Positions 8,644 to 20,186 of a stretch of DNA of 58,313 bases are shown piece after piece. Position 1 is the first letter of the stretch; each line of letters begins with the position of its first letter. The notes beneath the pieces were generated by a model. It saw nothing but the letters and a program-made list of their open reading frames with translations, searched no databases and had not been told where the DNA came from. The position numbers were made by a program, and so were the translations under genes. The stretch is taken from positions 1-58,313 of the forward strand of contig CAIVGN010000120.1 in assembly GCA_903905455.1 (NCBI GenBank), given 5' to 3'. Origin of the DNA: an uncultured Archangium sp. Lineage in GTDB: Bacteria; Myxococcota; Myxococcia; Myxococcales; Myxococcaceae.

Positions 8644-10641
8644 ATGAAGCAAATCACCATCGTTGCCCTCTTCGCCGGCGCCCTCGTCGCCTGTACGCCC
8701 CAGTCCAAGACCTGCACCACCCTCACCGTCCTCGACGACTGCGGCGCCAACCAGGTGTGCGTGATGGGTGAGTGCCGCGGAGGCCTCGTCGGCACGGGCT
8801 CGGGCACCGGCCAGGGCGGTGGCGCCACGCAGACCGGCGGCAGTGGCGGTGGCGTCACCGGCGGCGGCAACGGCCAGGGCGGCGGCAGCGCGCAGGGTGG
8901 CGGCACGGGCGGCGGCCTCACCGAGCCCGACTCGGGCGTGAACCCCAACTACGACGGCGGCTGCGGCCCCCCGGTGCCGGGCAACCCCACCATTCGTCGG
9001 CTGTGCGCCCCGGCGACGGACGACGAGTGCGCGGGTGCGACCGACTCGGCGCTGACCACCGGTGGCGTGCCGGCATCGCGGCTCAACGGCCCCCAGGGCA
9101 ACGGCTTCGACGACGACTGTGACGGCCTGGTCGACGAGGGCTGCTTCTGCCCCGCCAACGGCGTCACCAAGGACTGCTACCTCGTGCCGGCCACGCAGGT
9201 CGACCCCGGGACGGGGCTGCCCGTGGGCTGGTGCAGCAACAACGCCAAGGGCAGCCTCGACTGCGCCGGCGGCGAGCTCGCGAGCTGGTCGGGCGTGTGT
9301 CGTGGCGCCCAGCCCCCCGCGCTCACCGACTCGTGCGCGGCCGGCGACTACAACTGTGACGGCCTGTCGGGGAACAACGCGGCCGAAGGCTGCATGTGCG
9401 CCAACAGCGTGCAGTGCCCCTCGGCGAGCATCACCACCGCCCCCTACCCCAGCCCCGCGGCCATCCCCCTGGTCGACGGCTCGGCGTGGATTACCGACGC
9501 CGCGGCCCGCGGTCGCACCACCAACTGGACCTGGACCGTGCTCGGCGGGGACTGCGACAACGTGCTGCCCAACCCCAGCTTCGCCATCTACAGCCAGGCC
9601 AACTCCGGCACCGCGGGCGCGCGCAAGGGCACCCGCACCGGCGTTCGCCTCGACGCGACGCAGACCCCCGCGCGCTACGTCCCCCAGGCGGGCGGCACGC
9701 TGATCGGCCTGCAGGCGGTCAACTTCGGCAACGGCGCGGCGGGCGGCCGCGTCTACCCGGCCTTCGGCTTGTCGGGCGACTACATCGTGCAGGGCGAATT
9801 CACCCTCGACGGCAAGAGCTACAGCTGCACCCAGAAGGTCCAGGTGCGCGCCCCCGGCATTCGCGCCGAGCTCTGCTGGGACACCGTCGGTGGCATCGGC
9901 GGCGCCGGCAACGACATCGACCTGCACTTCGCCCGGCTCCAGGGCGTGACCTGCGCCACCAAGGGGTGGACCAACATCTGCCCGACGCAGGACTGCTACT
10001 ACAACTCGGGCTGCGCGGACGGCCGCGGCACGCCGGGTTGGGGCTACACGCAGTCGGCGGCGACGGCCTGCCAGGGCTGGTCGAGCAAGCGCACGTCGGC
10101 CTGCGACAACCCCCGCCTCGACCGCGACAACGTGCAGTGCGATCGCAGCCTCACCGACCCCACCAACACCGACTTCTGCGGCCCCGAGAACATCAACCTC
10201 GACAACCCGGGCAACGGCGACACCTTCGTGGTGGGCGTCAACCACTACGGCAACAGCTCGGGCACGGCCAACGCCAAGCCCCACGTGAACCTGTACTGCA
10301 ACGGTGAGCGCGTGGTGTCGGTGGGCTACAACCCCGCCACCGGCCAGGTCGCCCACCCGCTGCTGAACACCGCGGGCGCGAGCATCGCAGGCGACTTCTG
10401 GACGGTGGCGACCATCAAGGCCAACGTCGCCGGCGGCAGCCTCACCTCGTGCACCGTCACCACCGTGCCTTCGCGCGTGGCCGACACCCTGCGCGACGGG
10501 CCGGCGAACATGGGCGGTACGGGCAACGACATCTGCGTCGCCCACGCCTACGCCTCGCAGGCCTTCGTCGACAACGGCACCACCCAGGGCCTCACCCAGG
10601 GCGTCCAGCCGGCCACCGCGGCCCAGTGGTGCAAGCACTGA
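8644..10641 (+). CDS. Secreted lipoprotein with Gly-rich linker and MopE-like metal-binding motif
   Basis: A 665-residue protein with a lipoprotein signal (MKQITIVALFAGALVAC, lipobox LVAC, Cys17). A short Cys-rich unit follows (about 23-43), then a Gly/Thr/Ser/Gln-rich linker (about 45-97). Next comes the putative metal-binding motif NGFDDDCDGLVDEGC (MopE/PF11617 type) with a weaker copy DYNCDGLSGNNAAEGC. The C-terminal part is a Cys-rich beta-sheet region containing GNDIDLHFARL and paired Cys (CYYNSGC), a layout common in myxobacterial surface proteins. Its last 13 nt overlap the next ATPase gene, so it belongs to the lipid-transport operon. It may act as a partner at the outer membrane, but it has no similarity to MlaA or PqiC that I can see; the role is inference. 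Confidence 0.8.
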   Translation: MKQITIVALFAGALVACTPQSKTCTTLTVLDDCGANQVCVMGECRGGLVGTGSGTGQGGGATQTGGSGGGVTGGGNGQGGGSAQGGGTGGGLTEPDSGVNPNYDGGCGPPVPGNPTIRRLCAPATDDECAGATDSALTTGGVPASRLNGPQGNGFDDDCDGLVDEGCFCPANGVTKDCYLVPATQVDPGTGLPVGWCSNNAKGSLDCAGGELASWSGVCRGAQPPALTDSCAAGDYNCDGLSGNNAAEGCMCANSVQCPSASITTAPYPSPAAIPLVDGSAWITDAAARGRTTNWTWTVLGGDCDNVLPNPSFAIYSQANSGTAGARKGTRTGVRLDATQTPARYVPQAGGTLIGLQAVNFGNGAAGGRVYPAFGLSGDYIVQGEFTLDGKSYSCTQKVQVRAPGIRAELCWDTVGGIGGAGNDIDLHFARLQGVTCATKGWTNICPTQDCYYNSGCADGRGTPGWGYTQSAATACQGWSSKRTSACDNPRLDRDNVQCDRSLTDPTNTDFCGPENINLDNPGNGDTFVVGVNHYGNSSGTANAKPHVNLYCNGERVVSVGYNPATGQVAHPLLNTAGASIAGDFWTVATIKANVAGGSLTSCTVTTVPSRVADTLRDGPANMGGTGNDICVAHAYASQAFVDNGTTQGLTQGVQPATAAQWCKH

Positions 10642-11336
10642 CCCCAGCGCAGCCCTCAGCGCAGCTCGGGGGGCCGACCCTCGAGTTGCGTGGCATCACC
10701 AAGCGCTTCGGCGCGGCGACCATCCTCGAGGGGCTCTCCGTGGAGATCCCCCTGACGGGCATCACCTTCATCGTGGGGGCCTCGGGCAGCGGCAAGTCGG
10801 TGCTCTGCCGCCTGGCGGTGGGGCTGCTCAAGCCCGACGCAGGCGAGGTGTTCCTCTTCGGGCAGCGGGTCGACACCCTGCCCGAGCGCAAGCTGCAGCC
10901 GCTGCGCGCGCGGGCGCCGTACCTGGTGCAGGGGCCGGCGCTGCTCGACTGGCTGACGCTCAAGGCCAACGTGGCCCTGGCCGACCCCACCGCGAAGCAC
11001 GATGGCCGGGCCGAGGCCGCGCTCGAGCGCGTGGGCCTCGCGGACTTCGTCGACCGCAAGCCGCCCGAGGTGGGGCCGGGCATCCGCAAGCGGGCGGCCA
11101 TCGCCCGGGCGCTGGTGCTCAAGCCCGAGGTGCTGTTGCTCGACGAGCCCACCACCGGGCTCGATCGCGAAGCCGCGGGCCAGGTCAACGACACCCTGGC
11201 GCTGGTGCGCGACCAGGGCCTCGGGGTGGCGTTGGTGTCCCACGACTACGACGCGCTGCGGAAGCTGGCCGACCGCGTGGTGCAGGTGAAGGATCACCGC
11301 ATCGGCTACTGCGGCCCCGCGAAGGGCTTCGCCTGA
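10629..11336 (+). CDS. Mla/MCE-type ABC transporter ATPase, subunit 2 (degenerate signature)
   Basis: A 235-residue ABC ATPase directly upstream of the MCE gene. Walker A is GASGSGKS (50-57), Walker B is VLLLDEP (168-174) with the catalytic Glu173, and the H-loop VSHDYDAL is intact. The signature motif, normally LSGGM in MlaF proteins, reads VGPGI (148-152). It thus has a full hydrolysis machinery but a poor signature, the mirror image of the ATPase at 6370. The start is uncertain: GTG at 10626 or 10629 overlaps the lipoprotein gene end, and a TTG at 10686 lies just before the ABC fold. The overlap and the MCE gene 13 bp downstream support one operon. Confidence 0.87.
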   Translation: MQALTPAQPSAQLGGPTLELRGITKRFGAATILEGLSVEIPLTGITFIVGASGSGKSVLCRLAVGLLKPDAGEVFLFGQRVDTLPERKLQPLRARAPYLVQGPALLDWLTLKANVALADPTAKHDGRAEAALERVGLADFVDRKPPEVGPGIRKRAAIARALVLKPEVLLLDEPTTGLDREAAGQVNDTLALVRDQGLGVALVSHDYDALRKLADRVVQVKDHRIGYCGPAKGFA

Positions 11337-11349
11337 TAAACCCCCCGGC

Positions 11350-12360
11350 ATGGACGAGAGTCGTCTCGAGCTGAAGGTCGGTACGCTGGTCGTCGCGGCG
11401 CTCGTCGGGGCGTTCGCCCTGCTGGTGCTGATGGGCGAGGTCTCGTTCGGCAGCGGCAAGCAGCTGGTCGTGGACTTCTCGCACACCGGCAACGTGGTGA
11501 AGAACGCGCCGGTGAAGCTGGGCGGCGTGGTGGTGGGCAAGGTGGCGGACGTGGAGCTCCTCGCTTCGCGCCGCGACACCGACGGCTCGCCCATGCCGGT
11601 GAAGATGACGCTGGGGCTGTCGAACGAGGCCGCCGAGGCCCTGCGCACCGACGTCGCGGTCACCGTGTCGAGCGTGGGGCCGCTGGGGGAGTCGTACCTC
11701 GAGCTGTGGCCCGGCTCGGCGACCACCCCGCACGACCCGAAGGTCCCGGTGCGCGGCATGGACTCGCCCCGCATCGACGTGGTCTCCAACCGCCTCGCCA
11801 AGTTCCTCGACGCGGCCTCCAAGGTGCTCGACTCCGACCCGGAGGTGTTCACCAAGCTCATTGGCGGCGTGGGCGGGCTCACCACCACCGTCGACGGGGT
11901 GCTCACCGACAACCGCGCCGAGCTGCGGACCATGGCCGTGGAGCTCTCGGCGGCGGCGAAGGATCTCCGCGCCCTCGCCGCGGCCGCGCGCACGCAGCTC
12001 GAGCCCGGCGGCAAGGCCCACGGGCTGCTCGACGACGCCGCGGCGACGGCCAAGGTGGCCCGGGCCGACTTCCCCGAGCTCTCGAAGCAGGCGTCGATCG
12101 CCCTGGGCGGGCTGGCCCGCGTCTCGGGGCAGCTCACCGAAGAAGACGGCCAGCGCCTCAAGTCGATGATCGCGAAGTACCAGTCGGCCGGCGAGAAGGT
12201 CGAGGTGCTCGCCACCCGCGCCGATCGCCTGCTCTCGAAGATCGAAGCCGGCGAAGGCAGCCTGGGCGCCGCGATGAAGGACCCGGCGGTCTACGACGAG
12301 CTCAAGAGCCTGCTGACCGACGTGCGGAAGAACCCGTGGAAGCTCCTGTGGAAGGAATGA
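11350..12360 (+). CDS. MlaD/MCE-domain lipid-transport protein
   Basis: A 336-residue protein with one N-terminal transmembrane anchor (about 10-32, LVVAALVGAFALLVLM), then an MCE domain (about 38-115: FSHTGNVVKNAPVKLGGVVVGKV...GPLGESYLEL) and a long helical C-terminal region (about 140-336). It should sit in the inner membrane with the MCE domain in the periplasm, forming the substrate-binding ring of the transporter. The long C-terminal helices resemble tunnel-forming MCE proteins more than the short E. coli MlaD. It is the last gene of the operon that starts at 6370 and lies 13 bp after the second ATPase. Confidence 0.9.
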   Translation: MDESRLELKVGTLVVAALVGAFALLVLMGEVSFGSGKQLVVDFSHTGNVVKNAPVKLGGVVVGKVADVELLASRRDTDGSPMPVKMTLGLSNEAAEALRTDVAVTVSSVGPLGESYLELWPGSATTPHDPKVPVRGMDSPRIDVVSNRLAKFLDAASKVLDSDPEVFTKLIGGVGGLTTTVDGVLTDNRAELRTMAVELSAAAKDLRALAAAARTQLEPGGKAHGLLDDAAATAKVARADFPELSKQASIALGGLARVSGQLTEEDGQRLKSMIAKYQSAGEKVEVLATRADRLLSKIEAGEGSLGAAMKDPAVYDELKSLLTDVRKNPWKLLWKE

Positions 12361-12441
12361 GCTGATCCACTTGGGAGCACCCGCGCGATCCATCCCGGTG
12401 CACCCCCGGGGTCGCCAGGCCACGCATCAAGCGCTTACGGC

Positions 12442-12458
12442 TTGGCATCGCCCCTGCT
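12442..12458 (+). promoter_or_regulatory. Possible sigma-54 (-24/-12) promoter
   Basis: The sequence TTGGCATCGCCCCTGCT has the GG and GC doublets exactly 10 nt apart, as sigma-54 RNA polymerase requires, and TTGGCA matches the -24 half well; the -12 half (CTGC for TTGC) is weaker. It lies about 55-70 bp before the MBL-fold hydrolase gene, whose next neighbour is a sigma-54 activator. No upstream activator site was recognised. Confidence 0.4.
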
Positions 12459-12512
12459 GAGCGACTCCCCGACCGCGACGTTCCCGTCAGCGGCGCAGCC
12501 AAGGGGTCACCG

Positions 12513-13343
12513 ATGCACGTGCGGTTCTGGGGTGTACGAGGAAGTGTCGCTTCGTCGGGTTCAAATGTTGCGAAGATCGGCGGCAACACCTCGTGCCTGG
12601 AGCTGGAGAGCCACGGGCACCGGCTGATCTTCGACGCGGGCACGGGCCTCCGGGCGCTGGGCGACTCGCTGATCAAGTCGCCGCCGGTCAAGGCCACGAT
12701 GCTCTTCTCGCACCTCCACTGGGACCATGTGCAGGGGTTCCCGTTCTTCGGCCCGGCATTCATGCCCACCTCGGAATTGACGCTCTACGGGCCGGGCGCC
12801 GACGGCGAGCAACTGCTGCAGTCGGTGCTCAAGAACCAGATGGAGCCCCCGAACTTCCCGGTGCCGCTGACGGCGATGCGCGCGCGCATGGACTTCCGCT
12901 CGGCGGTGCCCAACCGGGTGATCGAGACCGGGCCCTTCCGGGTGACGCCCTTCGAGCTGCCGCACCCCCAGGGCTGCATCGGGTACCACGTGGAGGCCGA
13001 TGGCTTTCGTTTCGCCTACTGCACCGACGTGGAGATGACGCTGGAGTCGCTGCGCACCGAGGTGGGTGACCGGCTGGCGGGGGTCGACGCGCTGGTGCTC
13101 GACGCCCAGTACACCCGCGACGAGTACGAGGGCCGGGTGGGGCCGCCCAAGAAGGGCTGGGGCCATTCGACCAACGTGGACGCGGCGCGCATCGCGAAGG
13201 CCGTCGGCGCCCAGCGGCTGTTCCTCTTTCACCACGACCCGGGGCACGTGGACACGCAGGTCGAAGACATGGCCGAAGAGGCGCGCGCGTACTTCCCGAT
13301 GAGCGAGCCGGCGCGCGAGAACAAGCACATCACCCTGGGGTGA
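12513..13343 (+). CDS. MBL-fold metallohydrolase
   Basis: A 276-residue metallo-beta-lactamase-fold hydrolase. It begins MHVRFWGVRGSVA, has the strand DAGTGLRALG, and carries the metal motif HLHWDH (His67, His69, Asp71, His72). Later ligands are the His of ELPHPQG and the HHDPGH near the C-terminus. This subgroup (COG1235-like) includes PhnP and cyclic-nucleotide phosphodiesterases; the substrate cannot be told from sequence, though a second-messenger role would suit the cyclases nearby. It has a good ribosome binding site (AAGGGG at 12501-12506, 6 nt before ATG). The sigma-54 activator starts 3 bp after its stop, so the two are one operon. Confidence 0.85.
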   Translation: MHVRFWGVRGSVASSGSNVAKIGGNTSCLELESHGHRLIFDAGTGLRALGDSLIKSPPVKATMLFSHLHWDHVQGFPFFGPAFMPTSELTLYGPGADGEQLLQSVLKNQMEPPNFPVPLTAMRARMDFRSAVPNRVIETGPFRVTPFELPHPQGCIGYHVEADGFRFAYCTDVEMTLESLRTEVGDRLAGVDALVLDAQYTRDEYEGRVGPPKKGWGHSTNVDAARIAKAVGAQRLFLFHHDPGHVDTQVEDMAEEARAYFPMSEPARENKHITLG

Positions 13344-13346
13344 ACC

Positions 13347-14912
<1,566 letters not shown>

Positions 14913-14919
14913 ACCCGCC

Positions 14920-15294
14920 ATGGTCCGCCGCATGTTTCGGACCGTGATCGCCGCCGCCCTCGCCTTCTCCACTACCGCGCTGGCCGACGAGATCGTCAAC
15001 GCCGCGCCGTCCCCGGCCGAGCTGGGCCGCTACTCCGTGGTGCGCACGGCCGACACCACGGCCCGCTTCGACAGCGCCACCGGGGCGACCTGGTTCCTGT
15101 GCAGCCGTAAGTCGAAGCAGGCGTGGTGCAAGGCCAAGGAGATCCCCTCGTTGCCCGCGGGACCGGTGGGCCGCTACCGCCTGGCCGAGACCGTGCCGCT
15201 GCTGCTCATCGACTCGGTCACCGGGCGCTCGTGGGCCCGCTGCGAACTGCCGACGCCCGAGAAGGGCCTCGCGTGGTGCGCGCTCGAGGAGTGA
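14920..15294 (+). CDS. Small secreted protein of unknown function
   Basis: A 124-residue protein with a Sec signal peptide (RMFRTVIAAALAFSTTALA, likely cut before DEIVN). The mature part shows two related segments: RYSVVRTADTTARFDSATGATWFLC and RYRLAETVPLLLIDSVTGRSWARC, an internal duplication of a roughly 45-residue unit. Each carries a Tyr-x-Val/Leu strand, an acidic 'DS.TG' turn and a Trp...Cys end, with a further WC pair after it. The Cys (CSRKSKQAWC and CELPTPEKGLAWC) probably form disulfides. It starts 7 bp after the sigma-54 activator and may be cotranscribed. I do not recognise the family. Confidence 0.7.
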   Translation: MVRRMFRTVIAAALAFSTTALADEIVNAAPSPAELGRYSVVRTADTTARFDSATGATWFLCSRKSKQAWCKAKEIPSLPAGPVGRYRLAETVPLLLIDSVTGRSWARCELPTPEKGLAWCALEE

Positions 15295-15312
15295 GCGGCG
15301 CAGAGAGTGGGG

Positions 15313-17286
<1,974 letters not shown>

Positions 17287-17317
17287 CGCACAGCCTCCCC
17301 CTCGAGCCAGGCGACCA

Positions 17318-18997
17318 TCACCGGCCCGTGTAGTCGAGGACGCGGAAGGCGGGCACGCCCTTTTCCTTGCCCTTGACCTGCAGCACGGAGACCGCCTCGA
17401 CCTTGAAGCCTGGACCGGCGCGGCGCACGGTGGCCTCGCTGGCGAGCACCTCGCCACCCTTGGCCAGGCCACAGAGACGGGAAGCGGTGTTGACCGAGTC
17501 ACCGATGGCGGTGAACTCGTGGCGCTCGTTCGAGCCGATGTAGCCGACGACCGCCTGGCCGGTGTTGACGCCGATGCCCACCTCGATGGGCTTCTTGCCG
17601 CCGGCGACGCGGGTGTCGTTCATGGCGTTGATCTCGTCGAGCATCTCCAGCGCGCACTTCAGCGCGCGGCCGGCATCGTCGGGATGGGTGATGGGCGGGC
17701 CCCAGGTGGCCATGACGCAGTCCCCGATGAACTTGTCGAGGTTGCCTTCGTGCGTGAAGATCACGTTGGCCATCGCGGTGAAGAACGTGTTGAGCATGGC
17801 CACGGTTTCCTGCGGGCTGTCGGCCTCGGCCATCGAGGTGAAGCCGCGGATGTCCGCGAAGATGCAGCTGACCTCGGCCAACCGGCCCACGCGCAACAGC
17901 TCGACCTTGCCCGAGACCACCGCCTCGGCGACGGCCGGCGCGAGGAAGCGCGAGAGCTCGGCGCGGGTCAGCACTTCCTGCTCGATCTTCCGCGCCAGCT
18001 CGGAGTTCTCGAGGGCGATGGCGGCCTGGGAGGCGATGCCCGAGAGCACCTTCAGGTCCTTCTCCGAGAAGGCATTGGTGCGCTCGCGGGTGTCGCAGAA
18101 GAGCACCCCGCGCAGCACGCCCTTGGACAGCAGGGGCACGGCCATGGCGGAGCGGATGCCCTGGGCGACGATCGACTCCGACGACGAGAACCGCGAGTCG
18201 AGGATGGCGTCGGCGGTGAGCACGGCGCTGCGGGTCTCGGTGACGCGCTTGAGCACCGTTTCGGACACCACGACCTCGGCGTTGTCTTCCTTGCGCTTGA
18301 GGATCGCCTGCGGCGACAGCGAGCCGTCTTCGGCCGCGAGGAACACCACCGCGTTGTCGGCGGCGAGCAGCTGGAAGGCCACCTTCAAGATCTTGTCGAG
18401 GAGGCTCTTGAGATCGCGCTCCATGCCCACCAGCCGGTGGAACTCGTTGGCGATGCGCAGCTTCTCGTAGTCCTGGCGCAGGGTGTCGAGGTCGCTGAGC
18501 TTGTCGGCGGGGCGGAACTCGGCCGACTCCATCTGCGCCACGGTGGCGAGGAAGGCCGGCATCGACTGGGCCGAAGCCACGACGGTGACGCCCGCCGAGG
18601 TGGTCTGGCCCGCGGTGCCGCCGCCGTCGTGGAAGACGAGGCGGCTGTTGCCCAGGGCGATCTCGTCGCCGTCGCGCAGGCGCAGCTCGCGCACCTTGCG
18701 GCCGTTGACGAAGGTGCCGTTGCTCGAGTTGAGGTCGCGCAGCAGGTAGGTCGCGCCCACCTTCTCCACGATGCAGTGCTCCTTCGAGACCTCGCGATCG
18801 ACCAGGCGCAGGGTGTTGTTGGGGTGCCGGCCCATGGACGTGCGGTCCGAGAGGGGGAACTCCCCGACCTTGCCGTCGGCGAAGCGGCCCGCGAGGCGCG
18901 GACCCTTGAGTTGACCGGGGGCGAAGACCTGGCCCGGCTTGGGTTGAGATCCCGTCCCGGCGACGTCGGTGAGAGGAATGGGGGGCTGGTTGCTCAA
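17318..18997 (-). CDS. FHA-GAF-adenylate/guanylate cyclase
   Basis: A 559-residue cytoplasmic protein. The FHA domain (about 38-123) has GRHPNN, SKEH and NSSNGTFVNG, so it binds phosphothreonine. A GAF domain follows (about 190-345), then a class III cyclase catalytic domain (about 375-540) with the metal Asp in IFADIRGFTSM, GDCVMATWG and FTAIGDSVNTASRL. It probably makes cAMP, though nucleotide specificity cannot be fixed by eye. The cotranscribed Ser/Thr kinase downstream is the obvious candidate for supplying the phosphothreonine that the FHA domain reads, so kinase and cyclase may form one relay. It diverges from the SUFU gene over 120 bp. Confidence 0.93.
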   Translation of the reverse strand: MSNQPPIPLTDVAGTGSQPKPGQVFAPGQLKGPRLAGRFADGKVGEFPLSDRTSMGRHPNNTLRLVDREVSKEHCIVEKVGATYLLRDLNSSNGTFVNGRKVRELRLRDGDEIALGNSRLVFHDGGGTAGQTTSAGVTVVASAQSMPAFLATVAQMESAEFRPADKLSDLDTLRQDYEKLRIANEFHRLVGMERDLKSLLDKILKVAFQLLAADNAVVFLAAEDGSLSPQAILKRKEDNAEVVVSETVLKRVTETRSAVLTADAILDSRFSSSESIVAQGIRSAMAVPLLSKGVLRGVLFCDTRERTNAFSEKDLKVLSGIASQAAIALENSELARKIEQEVLTRAELSRFLAPAVAEAVVSGKVELLRVGRLAEVSCIFADIRGFTSMAEADSPQETVAMLNTFFTAMANVIFTHEGNLDKFIGDCVMATWGPPITHPDDAGRALKCALEMLDEINAMNDTRVAGGKKPIEVGIGVNTGQAVVGYIGSNERHEFTAIGDSVNTASRLCGLAKGGEVLASEATVRRAGPGFKVEAVSVLQVKGKEKGVPAFRVLDYTGR

Positions 18998-19117
18998 GAC
19001 CGGCGCACGCTAGCAAGAGAAGGTCGGGGTGGCATCACTCTGAAAAAGACACGCGAGGCGCCCGAAACTTCCTCTCAACGGGTGCACGACGCCTCACGCA
19101 GCGGTACTCAGGGGCCC

Positions 19118-20173
19118 ATGACCCGCGCAGCTCCGAAGAAGGCCGGCCCTCGCGCGCCGGTGAAGCGCGTAACCTCCCGGAAACAGAAAGTGGATCCCCC
19201 GCCGAAGTCGCCGGCCAAGGCCCCCGTCAAGGCGGCCCCGAAAGCCACCGAGGCGCAGAAGCGCGCGGCCCTGGCGACGGTGGCCGAGGCGACGCGACAG
19301 AAGCTGTGGGGCTCCGAGGGCCAGCCGCTGACCACCGTCGAGGGCGTGACCATCGCCTCGGCGCTGCTGACCCGGGGCCGGCCGCACTGGCACCTGCTCA
19401 CCTTCGGCATGGGCTTGTCGGGCTTCGAGCTGTCGCTGCGGGTGCTCAAGGCGAAGGACGAGCTCGCCGCGCCGGCCTGGGCGGTGACCCTGCTGCGCTT
19501 GCTCATCGAACGGGCGAAGACCGGCGACCTGACCTGCGACACCAACCAGGTGATGTTGCTGTCCGAGGGCATCGCCCCGGGCACCGACTCCGAGCACTTC
19601 GGGCTGGTCTTCACCCCGGACCCCGAGGCGGGCGCGCTGGTGACCCCCTACGAGAGCGTGCCGGTGCTGCTCGCCGTGCCGGTGACCCGCGACGAGGCGA
19701 AGGCCGTGCGCGAGTGGTCGCCCACGGGCCTGGTGGAGGTGCTCTCCAGGGTCGACCCGCTGCTCATCAGCGACCTCGATCGCCCCTCCCTGCTCCAGTC
19801 GCCCCGGGCGCGCATGCTCATCGACCAGCGCATGGAAAAAGAGGGCAGCAGTCTCGCGGGAGTGCGGGCCACGGTCAGCCAGGTCAGCAAGGTGGGCCCG
19901 ACCATCACCTGGACGCTCTCGGCCGACGCGGTGGACAACCTCACCAGCCTGCTCAAGGGGCGCATCGGGCACCTGCGGCCGTTCTCCATCGTGTCGGGGT
20001 CGACCCGGGTGGAGGTCCTCAACGCCGACGCGCCGGGGGTCGAGCTGGGGCCCGATCAGCTCACCCTGAAGCTCACCCTGGTGGCCGCGCGGCAGCTCCG
20101 GTCGCTGGTCCGGGCCAGGCCGGGCACCTATACCTTTGACCTGCTGCCGAACTTCGCCCTCGTGGTGTGTTAG
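19118..20173 (+). CDS. Suppressor-of-fused (SUFU) domain protein
   Basis: A 351-residue protein. The first 45 residues are Lys/Pro/Ala-rich and probably disordered. A SUFU-like domain follows (about 65-230) with TRGRPHWHLLTFGMGLSGFE, the conserved His-Trp/aromatic and Gly-Phe-Glu core, and ELAAPAWAVTLL. A C-terminal part (about 235-351) ends in a hydrophobic strand. In bacteria SUFU proteins are best known as immunity proteins of polymorphic toxins, but no toxin gene lies beside this one: its neighbours are the cyclase (divergent) and truD (13 bp downstream, same strand). A housekeeping protein-binding role is therefore equally possible. The ATG at 19118 is the first one that excludes the upstream gene. 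Confidence 0.75.
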   Translation: MTRAAPKKAGPRAPVKRVTSRKQKVDPPPKSPAKAPVKAAPKATEAQKRAALATVAEATRQKLWGSEGQPLTTVEGVTIASALLTRGRPHWHLLTFGMGLSGFELSLRVLKAKDELAAPAWAVTLLRLLIERAKTGDLTCDTNQVMLLSEGIAPGTDSEHFGLVFTPDPEAGALVTPYESVPVLLAVPVTRDEAKAVREWSPTGLVEVLSRVDPLLISDLDRPSLLQSPRARMLIDQRMEKEGSSLAGVRATVSQVSKVGPTITWTLSADAVDNLTSLLKGRIGHLRPFSIVSGSTRVEVLNADAPGVELGPDQLTLKLTLVAARQLRSLVRARPGTYTFDLLPNFALVVC

Positions 20174-20186
20174 GGCGACTCTCGAA

